A DNA stretch of 64,000 bases from Amycolatopsis suaedae (GTDB lineage Bacteria > Actinomycetota > Actinomycetes > Mycobacteriales > Pseudonocardiaceae): assembly GCF_004214935.1 (NCBI RefSeq), contig NZ_SFCC01000005.1:1-64000 (forward strand), given 5' to 3'. Shown here piece after piece: positions 48,292 to 58,838 of this stretch. Numbering within the stretch: position 1 is the first letter of the stretch; every line of letters begins with the position of its first letter. Below the pieces are notes generated by a model. The model did no database searches. It had not been told where the DNA came from and saw nothing but the letters and a program-made list of their open reading frames with translations. A program made the translations under genes and the position numbers.

Positions 48292-50268
48292 TCAGCGACC
48301 GGGGCGCCGCGAGCGCAGGTAGTCGCCGACCACGGCCGCGCCGAGGTCGTCGTCGCCCTGGTCGTCGGGTGCGATCACCCGGCCGCCGGAGCGGCGCGCG
48401 ATCAGGTCGACGAACGCCGTCAGCCGGGGGTCATCGCCCAGCCGGAACACCGTGACCGTCGCGCCCAGCTTGGCCAGCCGGTCCACCTCGGTGGTCGTGC
48501 GGCGCAGCGTCGCGGGCAGGGGCGGGTAGTGGAACTCCGCCGTGCCGTCGGGCTCCAGGTGCGCGGTGGGCTCGCCGTCGGTCACCAGCAGCACCACCGG
48601 TTTGGCGTCCGGGTGCCTGCGCAGGTGCCGTCCGGCCAGCAGCAGCGCGTGGTGGGCGTTGGTGCCCTGCTCCCACACGCCCTCCATGCCGACCAGCTCC
48701 TCCAGCTCGACCGTGGCGGCGTGCCTGCCGAACGTGATCAGCTGCAGCGCGTCGTGCCGGAACCGGGTGGAGATCAGCTGGTGCAGCGCCAGCGCGGTGC
48801 GCTTCATCGGCAGCCAGCGGCCCTCCTGCACCATCGACCACGACGTGTCCACACACAGTGCCACCGCGGCGCGGGCCCGGTGCTCGGTCTCGGCGACCTC
48901 GACGTCGGCCACGTCCAGCCGGACCCGGCCGCCACCGGCGGACGCCGTCCGCAGCACGGCGTTGCGGACCGTCCGGGACACCTCCCACGGCTGGGTGTCG
49001 CCGAACCGCCACGGCCTGCTGGACCCGGTCGGCTCACCGGCCGCGCCGGCCGACGCCGTCTCCCGCTGGCCACCGCGTCCGCGCAAGGTGCGGAACACGT
49101 CGGTCAGCACCGTCTCGCCCAGTCGCCGCAACGCCTTGGGCGACAACCGAAGCGACCCGTCGGGCGCCCGCTCGAACAGTCCCTGAGCCCGGAGCTGACG
49201 CTCCAGTTCGGACAGTCGCTTCGCGTCGACGGCCGCGTCCTCGCCGAGCTGGCGGGTCAGCGCGTCGAGGTCGATGTCCTCCAGCCTGGCCCCGGCGTAG
49301 GACTGCGCGAGCTGCTCGGCGAGCGCGTCCAGCTCGGCGAGATCGGCCATGGCCTGGGCACCCTCACCGAGCCCGAGCGGCTGGTCACCCCGCATCCGCG
49401 CGGCGGAGTCCCAGTCGTAGTCCGGCCGCAGCGCCCGCAGCTGACCGTCCAAGTTGGACAGCTGCTGGGCGAGTTCCGGACTGCCGAACGCCTGCTGGGA
49501 CAACTGCGCCAGCTCGGCCCGCTGCTCCGGCGTCATCGAGTTCAGCATGCGCTGGGCCGCGGCCGCCCGCGCCGCCAGCACGTCGATCAGCTCCTCCACC
49601 GTGCGCGGGTTCTCCGGGAAGAACTCCCCGTGCCTGCGCATGAACTCGGCGAACCGTTCCGGCACGTCGTCGAAGTTCTGCGCGTGCGCGGCCAGCAGCA
49701 GGTTCAGGTCGGTCAGCATCTGGTTGACCCGCGCGACGTCCTCCGGCGACGTCCCGCGCAGCGCCTCCTTCATCCCCTCGAACCGGGACTCCAGCAGCTC
49801 GCGGCCGAGCAGGTCGCGGATGCGTTCGTAGTTCTGCCGTGCCTCGTCCGAACGCCACTGGTAGCCGGACAGCTCGCGGACGGCGGCCGCGGTACCGGTC
49901 GGCAGCGCGTCCAGCTCGGCCTCGGCCAGGCGCGCGTCGTCGCCGGGGTCGGGGAACAACGCGCGCCGCTCCGCCTCCAGCGCCTCCGACAGCAGCCTGC
50001 GGACCTCGGCGAGCGTGCCGTCGAGGTTGTGCCTGCGCTGGATCTCCGACCGCCGCTGCCAGACCCGGCGGGTCAGCTCGTCCAGTCCGGCGGTGCGCGG
50101 CGTTCCCCGGCGCAGGAGTTCCTCCAGCGCCGCCCTCGGCGACGCCCCGCCCATGACGTCGCGGCCGATCTCGTCCATCGCCTCGCGCAGGTCGGCGGGC
50201 GGGGCGAGCGGGTCGGGGCCGTCGTTCCACGGCCCGTAGGAGTAGCCGTCCGGCAGGGGAACCGTCAT
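48292..50268 (-). CDS. VWA-domain protein (CoxE/ChlD-like)
   Basis: The 658-residue protein has a long, charged helical N-terminal part (about 1-440) and a C-terminal von Willebrand A domain with the metal site CVDTSWSMVQEG and later VLLVTDGEPT. It is coupled to the AAA ATPase gene upstream (ATGA overlap), as in chelatase- and MoxR-like pairs where the ATPase works on the VWA partner. The exact substrate is unknown. No cobalt or magnesium chelatase large subunit is present nearby. Confidence 0.88.
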   Translation of the reverse strand: MTVPLPDGYSYGPWNDGPDPLAPPADLREAMDEIGRDVMGGASPRAALEELLRRGTPRTAGLDELTRRVWQRRSEIQRRHNLDGTLAEVRRLLSEALEAERRALFPDPGDDARLAEAELDALPTGTAAAVRELSGYQWRSDEARQNYERIRDLLGRELLESRFEGMKEALRGTSPEDVARVNQMLTDLNLLLAAHAQNFDDVPERFAEFMRRHGEFFPENPRTVEELIDVLAARAAAAQRMLNSMTPEQRAELAQLSQQAFGSPELAQQLSNLDGQLRALRPDYDWDSAARMRGDQPLGLGEGAQAMADLAELDALAEQLAQSYAGARLEDIDLDALTRQLGEDAAVDAKRLSELERQLRAQGLFERAPDGSLRLSPKALRRLGETVLTDVFRTLRGRGGQRETASAGAAGEPTGSSRPWRFGDTQPWEVSRTVRNAVLRTASAGGGRVRLDVADVEVAETEHRARAAVALCVDTSWSMVQEGRWLPMKRTALALHQLISTRFRHDALQLITFGRHAATVELEELVGMEGVWEQGTNAHHALLLAGRHLRRHPDAKPVVLLVTDGEPTAHLEPDGTAEFHYPPLPATLRRTTTEVDRLAKLGATVTVFRLGDDPRLTAFVDLIARRSGGRVIAPDDQGDDDLGAAVVGDYLRSRRPGR

Positions 50269-51662
50269 GGTCCGTACACCGTGGCCGTGTCGCCTGCCTC
50301 CTTCGCCAGGCGCCGGGACAGGAACAGCGACTCCAGCGCCAGCTCGACGGCCGCCGCGATCCGGCCGGCGGGCTCGTCGGCGGCGACCCCGGCCCGCTGG
50401 GCGACCTCGTGCAGCACCGGCAGCTCGGGCAACGCGGCCAGCAGGTCCTTGCCGGGCACCCGCTCGCCGGTGGCGACCAGGTGGCCGTCGGTCACCGCGT
50501 CGGCCAGCGGCCGCAGGTCCAGTCCGGCGAAGCGGGACCGCGCGGTCTCGGCGATCGCCATCCGCAGCAGGTGGACCAGGTGCTCGGTCTCCCTGCCCTC
50601 CTCCCCCGGCTCGAACTCCAGCTTGCCGCGCAGGACCGCGGGCACCGCGTCGAGGTCGACCGGCCGGGCCACGGCAGGTTCCTCACCAGTCAGCGCCGAG
50701 CGGCGCAGCGCGGCCGCGGCGACGGTCTCCGCGGCGGCGACGGCGAACCGCGCCGACACCCCGGAGCGCTGGTCGATGACGCTGGCCTGCCGCAGGTTGC
50801 GGACGAACCGGGCCAGCACCTCCAGCAGCGGCTCGCCGACCTCGGCGACCAGCCGCGACTCCTGCCGGACCACGCCGATCTCGGCTTCGACGTCCAGCGG
50901 GTAGTGCGTGCGCACCTCGGCGCCGAACCGGTCCTTGAGCGGGGTGATGATCCGGCCGCGGTTGGTGTAGTCCTCGGGGTTGGCGGTGGCGACCAGCAGC
51001 ACGTCCAGCGGCAGCCGGAGCGTGTAGCCGCGGACCTGGATGTCGCGCTCCTCCATGACGTTGAGCAGCGCGACCTGGATCCGCTCGGCGAGGTCGGGCA
51101 GCTCGTTGACCGCGACAATGCCGCGGTGCGCCCTCGGCACGAGTCCGAAGTGGATGGTCTCGGGGTCGCCGAGGCTGCGGCCCTCGGCGACCTTCACCGG
51201 GTCGACGTCGCCGATCAGGTCACCAACGGAGGTGTCCGGGGTGGCCAGCTTCTCGGTGTAGCGCTCGCCGCGGTGGACCCACCGCACGGGCAGGTCGTCG
51301 CCCAGCTCGGCCGCGCGCCGCCGGGCGGCCGGGGTGATCGGGTCCAGCGGGTGCTCGGCCAGTTCCTCGCCGTCGATGGCGGGGGTCCACTCGTCGAGCA
51401 GGCCGGCGAGCGTACGCAGCAGCCTGGTCTTGCCCTGGCCGCGCTCGCCGAGCAGCACCACGTCGTGGCCGGCCAGGATGGCGCGCTCCAGCTGGGGCAA
51501 CACGGTGCGGGAGAACCCGACGATGCCGGGCCACGGGTCCCGCCCGGCACGCAGTGCCGCGAGCAGGTTGTCGTGCAGTTCGGTCTTGACACCGCGCGGC
51601 TCGTAGCCGGCGGCGCGGAGTTCCCCGGCGGTGCGGGGCAGGTCGGATGGTGCGGAGTTCAC
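50265..51662 (-). CDS. AAA ATPase, magnesium chelatase ChlI-like
   Basis: The 465-residue AAA+ protein has Walker A GERGQGKTRLL (about residue 60) and the chelatase-type inserts with NELPDLAERIQVALLNVMEE as a Walker B-like and sensor region, plus ATANPEDYTNRGRIITPLKDRF. It ends coupled to the VWA gene. Together they look like the ChlI/ChlD or RavA/ViaA type. GTG 51662 gives the N-terminus VNSAPSDLP. Confidence 0.88.
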   Translation of the reverse strand: MNSAPSDLPRTAGELRAAGYEPRGVKTELHDNLLAALRAGRDPWPGIVGFSRTVLPQLERAILAGHDVVLLGERGQGKTRLLRTLAGLLDEWTPAIDGEELAEHPLDPITPAARRRAAELGDDLPVRWVHRGERYTEKLATPDTSVGDLIGDVDPVKVAEGRSLGDPETIHFGLVPRAHRGIVAVNELPDLAERIQVALLNVMEERDIQVRGYTLRLPLDVLLVATANPEDYTNRGRIITPLKDRFGAEVRTHYPLDVEAEIGVVRQESRLVAEVGEPLLEVLARFVRNLRQASVIDQRSGVSARFAVAAAETVAAAALRRSALTGEEPAVARPVDLDAVPAVLRGKLEFEPGEEGRETEHLVHLLRMAIAETARSRFAGLDLRPLADAVTDGHLVATGERVPGKDLLAALPELPVLHEVAQRAGVAADEPAGRIAAAVELALESLFLSRRLAKEAGDTATVYGP

Positions 51663-51728
51663 CCTGCCGACGCTACTGCGCCGTCGCGGTGCCGTCGACG
51701 TGGAGCAGCTCCAGTAAGCTGGACGGCC

Positions 51729-52526
51729 GTGTGTTGTCCCAGTGCCACCTTCGCCGTCTGGACCTCCGCGTGGCTGCACGGTGCGGCCGCGTCCGACGAC
51801 GCGCTGGACGCCCTGCGGGTGTGGGCGGAGGCCAACGAGGTGGTGGCGGCCGACGAGGCCGTCGCCGCCGCGTTCGAGCTGCCCCTCACCGGTGACCGTC
51901 CCTACGGCCCCGCGCGCCTGCTGACTTCCCTGCGCCGCCGCGATCCCGGTCCGGCGCGACTGGTGCTGCCCGCCGCTGGCGACGTCCGCGGCCTCGGCGG
52001 TGGCGGCCCGTTCACGACCGCGGCGTTGCGGGCCGGTGAGGCCGTGCTGTGGCCGTCGTCCGGGCACGGGCTCGTCCCCGAGGCGGTGGCCGACGGCGTG
52101 CTCCGGTGGACGGTGTTCGACCTCGGCGGGCCGGTCGCGGTCGAGCACGTCGGGCTCGGCGAGGCCGAGCACGGCCTGACCGAGGCGCTGCGGGAGAGCG
52201 CCGGGGCGTTGCAGGCACTGCGGGTGGCACGGGAGCGGCCCGGAGTCCGCGACGAGCTGGCCGCCAGCCTCCGCGCCCGGCCGCGCCCGGACTGGCCCGC
52301 CGGTACGCCCGGCCGTGCGCTGCGGGTGCTGCAGCGGGCCGAGGAGGTCGCGGCCATCCTGGCCCTGGCCGACAGCGACGACCCTGGCGGCGCCCTGTCG
52401 GCGTCCGCCGCCGACGGCCGGGCCGCCGCGCTGCGGCCGCTGTCCCACGCCGTGCGCACGGCCCGCACCGCCGCGGTCGCGGAGACCGTGCGGGTGTTCA
52501 GCGAGCAGGCCGACCGCCAGCCCTAG
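51729..52526 (+). CDS. Hypothetical protein, actinobacterial
   Basis: The 265-residue protein has no motif that I can name. It is Ala/Leu/Arg-rich and soluble, with an N-terminal CCPSATFAVWTSAWLHG segment and PAAGDVRGLGGGGPFTTAAL in the middle. It diverges from the ATPase gene, with a 66-base gap, and converges with the ferrochelatase gene, 7 bases apart. Codon use and length support a real gene. The GTG at 51729 is the chosen start. Confidence 0.72.
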   Translation: MCCPSATFAVWTSAWLHGAAASDDALDALRVWAEANEVVAADEAVAAAFELPLTGDRPYGPARLLTSLRRRDPGPARLVLPAAGDVRGLGGGGPFTTAALRAGEAVLWPSSGHGLVPEAVADGVLRWTVFDLGGPVAVEHVGLGEAEHGLTEALRESAGALQALRVARERPGVRDELAASLRARPRPDWPAGTPGRALRVLQRAEEVAAILALADSDDPGGALSASAADGRAAALRPLSHAVRTARTAAVAETVRVFSEQADRQP

Positions 52527-52533
52527 CGCTCAG

Positions 52534-53586
52534 CTAAGCGGGACGGCGCGCGGGCGGCTCACAGCACAGGGGTGCACAGGGGGCGCCGTTGAGCGTGCAG
52601 CCGGCGGCCGGGAAGTCCGACAGCTTCCGCGCCGGCGCGTCCGCGACGTGTTCCCGCACCAGCTCGACGACCAGCTCCGCGAACCGCGGGTCGGTGCCCG
52701 GGGTGGCCGCCCTGGCGAACCCCATGCCCAGCTCCGCGGCCCGCTCGGCGGCCTCGTTGTCGAGGTCCCAGATCACCTCCAGGTGATCCGACACGAACCC
52801 CACCGGGCACAGCACCACCGCGGGCACCCCGTCGGCGTGCAGCGCGTCGATGTGGTCGACGATGTCCGGCTCCAGCCACGGCACCTGCGGCGGCCCGGAA
52901 CGCGACTGCCAGACCACGTCGTAGGACTCCACGCCCAGCTCCGCGGCGACCAGCCGGGACGCCTCCGCGATCTGCCGGGAGTAGCGGTGGCCGCCCTCCT
53001 CGCCGGGCCCGGCGGCGGCGTCGGCACTGACCGGGACCGAGTGCGCGACGAACACCAGCCGCGCGGCGTCCGGGTCGGCCAGCGACTGCCTGGCGGTACG
53101 CACGGCGTCGGCGAACGCGGCGACGAACAGCGGGTGGTCGAAGAACTGCCGCAGCTTCACCAGGTCCGGCGCGCCCTCGCCGCAGGCCGCGCGGGCCCGC
53201 TCGATGTCCTCGTCGTACTGGCGGCAGGCCGAGTAGCCGCCGTAGGCGCTGGTCGGGAACACCAGCGCCCGGCGGACGCCGTCGGCCGCCATCCGCGCGA
53301 GGGTGTCCTCCACCATCGGCCGCCAGTTGCGGTTGCCGAAGTACACCGGCAGCCGGACGCCCTCGGCGTCGAGCTGCTTCTCGACGGCGGCGATCGCGTC
53401 GCGGTTGAGCTGGTTGATCGGCGAGACCCCACCGAAGTGCTGGTAGTGCTGCGAGACCTCTTCCAGGCGCTCGCGCGGCACTCCCCTGCCCCTGGTCACG
53501 TTCTCCAGGAACGGCATGACCTCGTCGGGCCCCTCCGGTCCGCCGAACGACAGCCACAGCAACGCGTCATAGCTCACGGTCACCAT
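52534..53586 (-). CDS. cpfC: Coproporphyrin ferrochelatase
   Basis: This enzyme inserts iron into coproporphyrin III in the actinobacterial route to haem. The 350-residue protein has the active-site His in VFVAHSVPV and Glu in the segment [17 protein letters not shown]. The C-terminus has [15 protein letters not shown], the Cys set that holds a [2Fe-2S] cluster in actinobacterial members. It follows inhA at 35 bases, as in M. tuberculosis (fabG1-inhA-hemZ). Confidence 0.95.
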   Translation of the reverse strand: MVTVSYDALLWLSFGGPEGPDEVMPFLENVTRGRGVPRERLEEVSQHYQHFGGVSPINQLNRDAIAAVEKQLDAEGVRLPVYFGNRNWRPMVEDTLARMAADGVRRALVFPTSAYGGYSACRQYDEDIERARAACGEGAPDLVKLRQFFDHPLFVAAFADAVRTARQSLADPDAARLVFVAHSVPVSADAAAGPGEEGGHRYSRQIAEASRLVAAELGVESYDVVWQSRSGPPQVPWLEPDIVDHIDALHADGVPAVVLCPVGFVSDHLEVIWDLDNEAAERAAELGMGFARAATPGTDPRFAELVVELVREHVADAPARKLSDFPAAGCTLNGAPCAPLCCEPPARRPA

Positions 53587-53621
53587 CCTGCCCCCGTGGC
53601 GGGCAGCACAGCGATCCGGGG

Positions 53622-54389
53622 TTACTGACCCGTGGCGTGCAGCCCGCCGTCGACCATGATCATCGAGCCGGTGGTGGCCGGCAGCCAGTCCGAGAGCACC
53701 GCGCAGATGGACTTCGCCACCGGCGTCGGGTCGGCCGGGTCCCAGCCCAGCGGCGCCCGCTCGCCCCAGCCGCTCTCCAGCTCACCGAAGCCGGGAATGG
53801 ACTTGGCCGCCATCGTCTTCACCGGCCCGGCCGACACCAGGTTGACCCGGATGCCCCGCGGGCCGAGGTCGCGCGCCAGGTAGCGGTTGACCGACTCCAG
53901 CGCGGCCTTCGACACGCCCATCCAGTTGTAGGCCGGCCAGGCGACCCTGGCGTCGAAGTCCATGCCGACGACCGAGGAACCCTCGCCGAGCAACGGCAGC
54001 ACCGCGACGGCGAGCGACTTGAACGAGTACGCCGAGACCTCGAACGCCACCGACGTGTCCGCCCGCGGGGCGTCCAGGAACGGCGCGCCCAGGCAGGTCT
54101 GCGGGGCGAAGCCGATCGAGTGCAGCACTCCGTCGAGGCCGTCGACGTGCTCACGCACGCGGTCGGCCAGCGTCGCCAGGTGCTCGTCGTTCTGCACGTC
54201 CAGCTCCAGCACGGGCGCGGGCTCGGGCAGGCGCTTGGCGATCCGCTCGACCAGCGACAGGCGCCCGAAGCCGGTCAGCACCACCTTCGCGCCCTGCTCC
54301 TGGGCGACCTTGGCCGCGTGGAACGCGATCGACCCGTCGGTGATGACGCCCGTGATGAGCAGCCGCTTGCCTTCGAGCAGTCCGGACAA
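53622..54389 (-). CDS. inhA: Enoyl-ACP reductase InhA/FabI
   Basis: InhA reduces trans-2-enoyl-ACP with NADH in the last step of fatty acid elongation. The 255-residue protein has [13 protein letters not shown] for cofactor binding, HSIGF at about residue 90 and the catalytic pair Tyr154 and Lys161 (YNWMGVSK). TTG 54389 is taken as start, because GGAGG lies 5 bases upstream and the sequence then begins [13 protein letters not shown] as in relatives. It follows fabG. Confidence 0.95.
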   Translation of the reverse strand: MSGLLEGKRLLITGVITDGSIAFHAAKVAQEQGAKVVLTGFGRLSLVERIAKRLPEPAPVLELDVQNDEHLATLADRVREHVDGLDGVLHSIGFAPQTCLGAPFLDAPRADTSVAFEVSAYSFKSLAVAVLPLLGEGSSVVGMDFDARVAWPAYNWMGVSKAALESVNRYLARDLGPRGIRVNLVSAGPVKTMAAKSIPGFGELESGWGERAPLGWDPADPTPVAKSICAVLSDWLPATTGSMIMVDGGLHATGQ

Positions 54390-54423
54390 CAGTGCCTCCA
54401 GTTCGGTGTGTGGTTGGAAAGTC

Positions 54424-55131
<708 letters not shown>

Positions 55132-55266
55132 CTACTCCTCGCGCGTTGATGCTGTTCGGTGAAGTGGTGCTGCCGCCGTGGAGGTTATCCGTTACCCGCC
55201 GTGCGGGCGTAGCCGCGCCGCGCCTACCGGGCGGTAGCGGAGCAATGTCACAGCGAGCGCGGCAGA

Positions 55267-55926
55267 ATGGCCGTCGTGCGGGTACTGCTCGTCGAGGACG
55301 ACGCCGGGATGGCAGGCGCCGTGAGCGAGTCGCTCGCGGACCGCGGCCACGTGGTCACCCGGGTCGCCGGCGGCGCCGACGCGCTGGCCGGCCACGGTGC
55401 GGCGGAGGTGGTCCTGCTCGATCTCGGCCTGCCCGACATGGACGGCCTGGAGGTGCTGCGCCGGATTCGCCTGACCTCGCAGGTCCCGGTGCTGGTGCTC
55501 ACCGCCCGGGGTGACGAGCAGTCCGTCGTCCTCGGCCTGCGCCTGGGCGCCGACGACTACCTGACCAAGCCCGTGCGCCTGGCCGAGCTGGTGGCCCGGA
55601 TGGACGCCGTCGCACGCCGGGCCGCCGCCGGCCACGACCCGGTCGTGCGCCTCGGGGACGTCGAGATCGACCTGGACGCCCGCACGGTGCTGGTGGCCGG
55701 GTCCGACGCCGGTCTCACCGCCACCGAGTTCGACCTGCTGGCCGTGCTGGCGGCGCGTCCGGGGACCGCGGTGAGCCGCCAGCAGCTGATGGACGAGGTG
55801 TGGGGTGACGCCACCGTCGCCGTGTCCCGCAAGCTCGACGTCCACCTCACCCAGCTCCGGTCCAAATTGGACCGTCCGGGGCTGGTGACCACGATCCGCG
55901 GTTTCGGCTACCGGCTGGGTGGCTGA
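55267..55926 (+). CDS. OmpR-family response regulator
   Basis: The 219-residue protein has a receiver domain with phosphorylated Asp52 (VVLLDLGLPDMDG), Thr/Lys at LTKPVR (Lys101) and acidic residues EDD at 10-12, then a winged-helix domain (about 125-219) with SRKLDVHLTQLRSKLD. It is followed 3 bases on by the kinase. ATG 55267 is the most likely start. Confidence 0.95.
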   Translation: MAVVRVLLVEDDAGMAGAVSESLADRGHVVTRVAGGADALAGHGAAEVVLLDLGLPDMDGLEVLRRIRLTSQVPVLVLTARGDEQSVVLGLRLGADDYLTKPVRLAELVARMDAVARRAAAGHDPVVRLGDVEIDLDARTVLVAGSDAGLTATEFDLLAVLAARPGTAVSRQQLMDEVWGDATVAVSRKLDVHLTQLRSKLDRPGLVTTIRGFGYRLGG

Positions 55927-55929
55927 GCG

Positions 55930-57312
55930 GTGCGCGCCCGGCTGCTGCTGGTCCTGGTGGTGTTCGCGCTCGCCGCGGTCGCCGGTTTCGCCGTTCCGCT
56001 GCTGTCCAGCACGGCCGAGCAGCGCACCCAGCGGCTGGTGATCGACCGCACCGCCGACGTCGAACGCTTCGTTGTGCTCACGCAACAGGCCGTCGACTCC
56101 GGCGACCACGGCGTGCTGGCCGCCGAAGCGGAAGCGTATACGACGTTATACGACGAACCGGTCGTGGTGGTCGACGCCCACCGCACCCCGCTGGCCCAGA
56201 CCGGCGGCCTGTCCATGGCCGACGGTCAGGTCCGCTCGCTCGTCGAGGCCACACTGCGCAACCAGTCGGCACCGCCCCCGCCGACCGTCACCCCCTGGGC
56301 CACCGAGCCTGCCTTCTTCACCCGGCCGGTCGGCCCGGGAACCAGGGTGACCGGCGTCGTGGTGCTGCGGGCGTCGGTGACCAACGCGGCGGCCGACGTC
56401 ACCGGGTACTGGCTGACGATCGGCGCTGGCGCCGTCGCCGCCGCGCTGGTGTTCGTGCTGGTCGCGCTGCTGCTGGCCCGCTGGGTACTGCGGCCGCTGC
56501 GCCGGCTGGAAGACGGCGTGCTGGCCGTCACCGCCGGTCAGCGGGCCGAGGTGCCCGCCCGCGGCGGCCCGGCCGAGCTACGCACGCTGGCGGCCGAGTT
56601 CAACCAGATGTCCGACGCCGTGGTGTCCGCCGCCGAGCAGCAGCGCAGGCTCGTCGCCGACGCCTCGCACCAGCTACGCAACCCCATGGCGGCGCTGCGG
56701 CTGCGGGTCGACTCGCTCGCACCCCGGGTCGACGACGAAGGGCAGCGCGCCTACCGGGCCACCGTCACCGAGGTGGAACGGCTGGAGGCACTGCTCGACG
56801 GGCTGCTCGCGCTCGGCATGGCGGAGAGCACCGCCACCCGGCTGGCCGCGGGCGGGGCGGCGGGGGAACCGGCCGAGGTGCGGTCCGCGATCGCCGACCG
56901 CGTCGACGCCTGGACCGCGGCGGCCGAGCGCGCGGGCGTGACGCTGGTGGCCGAGGACGGACCGCCGCTGCTGGTGCGCTGCCCCGAGCCGGATCTGGCC
57001 CAGGTCCTGGATGTGTTGCTGGACAACGCCATCAGCTACGCGGGCGACGGCGCGACCGTCACCGTCGAGTCCACAGCGGACGGATCGATCGTCGTGCGTG
57101 ACGACGGCCCCGGACTGTCCGATGAGGACCGTGCCCGGGCCACCGAGCGGTTCTGGCGAGCCGGTGGCGACGGCGCGGGCCGGGGCACCGGGCTCGGGCT
57201 GGCCATCGCCGACCGGCTGGTGGCCGGCCACGGCGGGCGGCTGGAACTTCACGCCGTCCGGCCACACGGGCTGGCCGTGCATGTCACGCTGCCGGGAGGT
57301 GAGCCGTCGTGA
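55930..57312 (+). CDS. Sensor histidine kinase
   Basis: This 460-residue kinase has membrane helices at about 4-25 and 160-184 with a sensor domain of about 135 residues between, then HAMP, the phospho-acceptor His247 in DASHQLRNPMAALRL, and the ATP domain with DVLLDNAISYA, DDGPGLSDED and GRGTGLGLAIADRL. Codon 73 is TTA. The stop overlaps the start of the TAXI gene as GTGA. Confidence 0.94.
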   Translation: MRARLLLVLVVFALAAVAGFAVPLLSSTAEQRTQRLVIDRTADVERFVVLTQQAVDSGDHGVLAAEAEAYTTLYDEPVVVVDAHRTPLAQTGGLSMADGQVRSLVEATLRNQSAPPPPTVTPWATEPAFFTRPVGPGTRVTGVVVLRASVTNAAADVTGYWLTIGAGAVAAALVFVLVALLLARWVLRPLRRLEDGVLAVTAGQRAEVPARGGPAELRTLAAEFNQMSDAVVSAAEQQRRLVADASHQLRNPMAALRLRVDSLAPRVDDEGQRAYRATVTEVERLEALLDGLLALGMAESTATRLAAGGAAGEPAEVRSAIADRVDAWTAAAERAGVTLVAEDGPPLLVRCPEPDLAQVLDVLLDNAISYAGDGATVTVESTADGSIVVRDDGPGLSDEDRARATERFWRAGGDGAGRGTGLGLAIADRLVAGHGGRLELHAVRPHGLAVHVTLPGGEPS

Positions 57313-58253
57313 CACCGTCCCGGCGCGCCGTGCTGCTGGCCGCGGCGGGCTGCCTGCTCACCGCCTGCGGCGGCACCGGCTACGACGGTCCCGTCCGGAG
57401 GCTGGCGATCGCCTCCGGCGAGCGCGGCGGGTTCTACCTCGCCTTCGCCGAGCAGCTCGCCGCCGTGCTGAACCGGGTGGAGCCGAACCTGCGGGCCGTC
57501 GCCGTGCCGACCCAGGCCAGCGTCGACAACCTGCGCCTGCTCGGCACCGGCGAGGCCGACCTGGCGCTGACGCTCGCCGACTCCGCCGAGTCCGCGACGC
57601 GGGGCGAGCCGCCGTTCGCCCAGCCCGCCGGGCTGCGGGCACTGGGGCGGGTGTACGAGAACTACCTCCAGCTCGTCGTCCGGGCCGACGGCCCGGTCCG
57701 CGACCTCGCCGGGCTGGCCGGCCGCACCGTGTCGCTGGGCGCGGCCGGTTCGGGCAGCGCGGTGTTCGGCACCCGCATGCTGGCCGCCGCCGGACTGTCG
57801 GTGCGGGCCGAGTACCTGACGCTGTCCGCGGCCGTGGACGGCCTGCGGGAGCGGCGGATCGACGCCTTCCTGTGGTCCGGTGGCGTGCCGACCCCTGCCG
57901 TCGCCGAGCTGGCGGCGGGCACGGCCGTCCGCCTGGTGCCGCTCGACGGGGTACTGCCCGCGCTGCGAGCCGCGTACGGGCCGGTCTACGAGCAGGTGCG
58001 GGTGCCAGCCGGCGCCTACCTCGGTGTCGGCGACCTGCCCACCGTCGGCACGCCGAACCTGCTGGTCAGCGCACCGTCGCTGCCCGACGACGTGGCAGGC
58101 GCGATCACCAGGGTGCTGGCCGGGCACGCCACCGAGCTGGTGCCCGAGCAGGCGGTCGGGGCGCAGTTCCTCGACGTGCGCACGCTCATCGGCACCGGCA
58201 GGGTGCCGCTGCATCCGGGCGCCGCGGCCGCCTACCGGGAGCTGCACGGATAG
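57309..58253 (+). CDS. TAXI-family solute-binding lipoprotein
   Basis: The 314-residue protein has a lipoprotein signal (lipobox LTAC, Cys about residue 20) and the TAXI-type periplasmic binding fold, with IASGERGGFYLAFAEQLAAV near the N-terminus and SLGAAGSGSAVFGTRMLAAAGL in the middle. TAXI proteins normally feed TRAP transporters, but no DctQ or DctM gene is adjacent. It is coupled to the kinase, so a sensing role is likely. Confidence 0.9.
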   Translation: MTPSRRAVLLAAAGCLLTACGGTGYDGPVRRLAIASGERGGFYLAFAEQLAAVLNRVEPNLRAVAVPTQASVDNLRLLGTGEADLALTLADSAESATRGEPPFAQPAGLRALGRVYENYLQLVVRADGPVRDLAGLAGRTVSLGAAGSGSAVFGTRMLAAAGLSVRAEYLTLSAAVDGLRERRIDAFLWSGGVPTPAVAELAAGTAVRLVPLDGVLPALRAAYGPVYEQVRVPAGAYLGVGDLPTVGTPNLLVSAPSLPDDVAGAITRVLAGHATELVPEQAVGAQFLDVRTLIGTGRVPLHPGAAAAYRELHG

Positions 58254-58263
58254 GGTTTGCGGC

Positions 58264-58719
58264 GTGTTCCGTGTGCTGTTCTACCGGCCGGAGATCCCCG
58301 GCAACACCGGCAACGCCATCCGGCTGGCCGCCAACACCGGCTGCGAGCTGCACCTGGCCGGGCCGCTCGGGTTCACGCTGAGCGAGCCGCACCTGCGCCG
58401 GGCCGGGCTGGACTACCACGACCTCGCCGTCGTCCGCGTGCACGACGACCTCGCCGCCGCCTGGAAGGCACTGCTGCCCGCGAAGGTGTACGCCTTCACC
58501 AGCCACGGCACCCGCTCCTACACCGACGTCGCCTACTCCCCCGGCGACGTGCTGCTGTTCGGGCAGGAGTCGGTCGGCCTGCCCGCCGAGGTACTCGGCT
58601 CCGCGGAGGTGACCGACCGGGTGCGGCTGCCGATGCGCTCGTCGTCGCGTTCGCTGAACCTGGCCAACACCGCCGCGGTCGCGGTCTACGAGGCGTGGCG
58701 GCAGAACGGCTTCGCCTGA
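58264..58719 (+). CDS. trmL: tRNA (cytidine-34-2'-O)-methyltransferase TrmL
   Basis: TrmL methylates the 2'-hydroxyl of the wobble base of some leucine tRNAs. The 151-residue SPOUT enzyme shows YRPEIPGNTGNAIRLAANTG near the N-terminus, LLFGQESVGLPAEVL in the middle, and RSLNLANTAAVAVYEAWRQ at the trefoil-knot end. The length is normal. GTG 58264 was chosen. Confidence 0.95.
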   Translation: MFRVLFYRPEIPGNTGNAIRLAANTGCELHLAGPLGFTLSEPHLRRAGLDYHDLAVVRVHDDLAAAWKALLPAKVYAFTSHGTRSYTDVAYSPGDVLLFGQESVGLPAEVLGSAEVTDRVRLPMRSSSRSLNLANTAAVAVYEAWRQNGFA

Positions 58720-58838
58720 TGGACTTCGAGCGGTACCGCGCCGAACTGCGACGTCAGGGCCCCGGCAAAGTCCGGTCGCGGGCAGACGAGGTGGCTGGTC
58801 TCGAGCGTGGAACTCGCGTGCTTCGAGCCGGACGCTAG
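58719..58838 (+). pseudogene. Possible 5' gene remnant fused to repeat
   Basis: An ATG at 58719 overlaps the trmL stop as TGATG, the usual coupling seen here. The 39-residue frame begins MDFERYRAELRR, a plausible protein start, but after 12 codons it runs into the module A tail (58750-58775) and module B (58795-58820) and stops at 58836-58838. It may be the stump of a gene cut by the repeat, or a non-coding coincidence. Confidence 0.35.
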
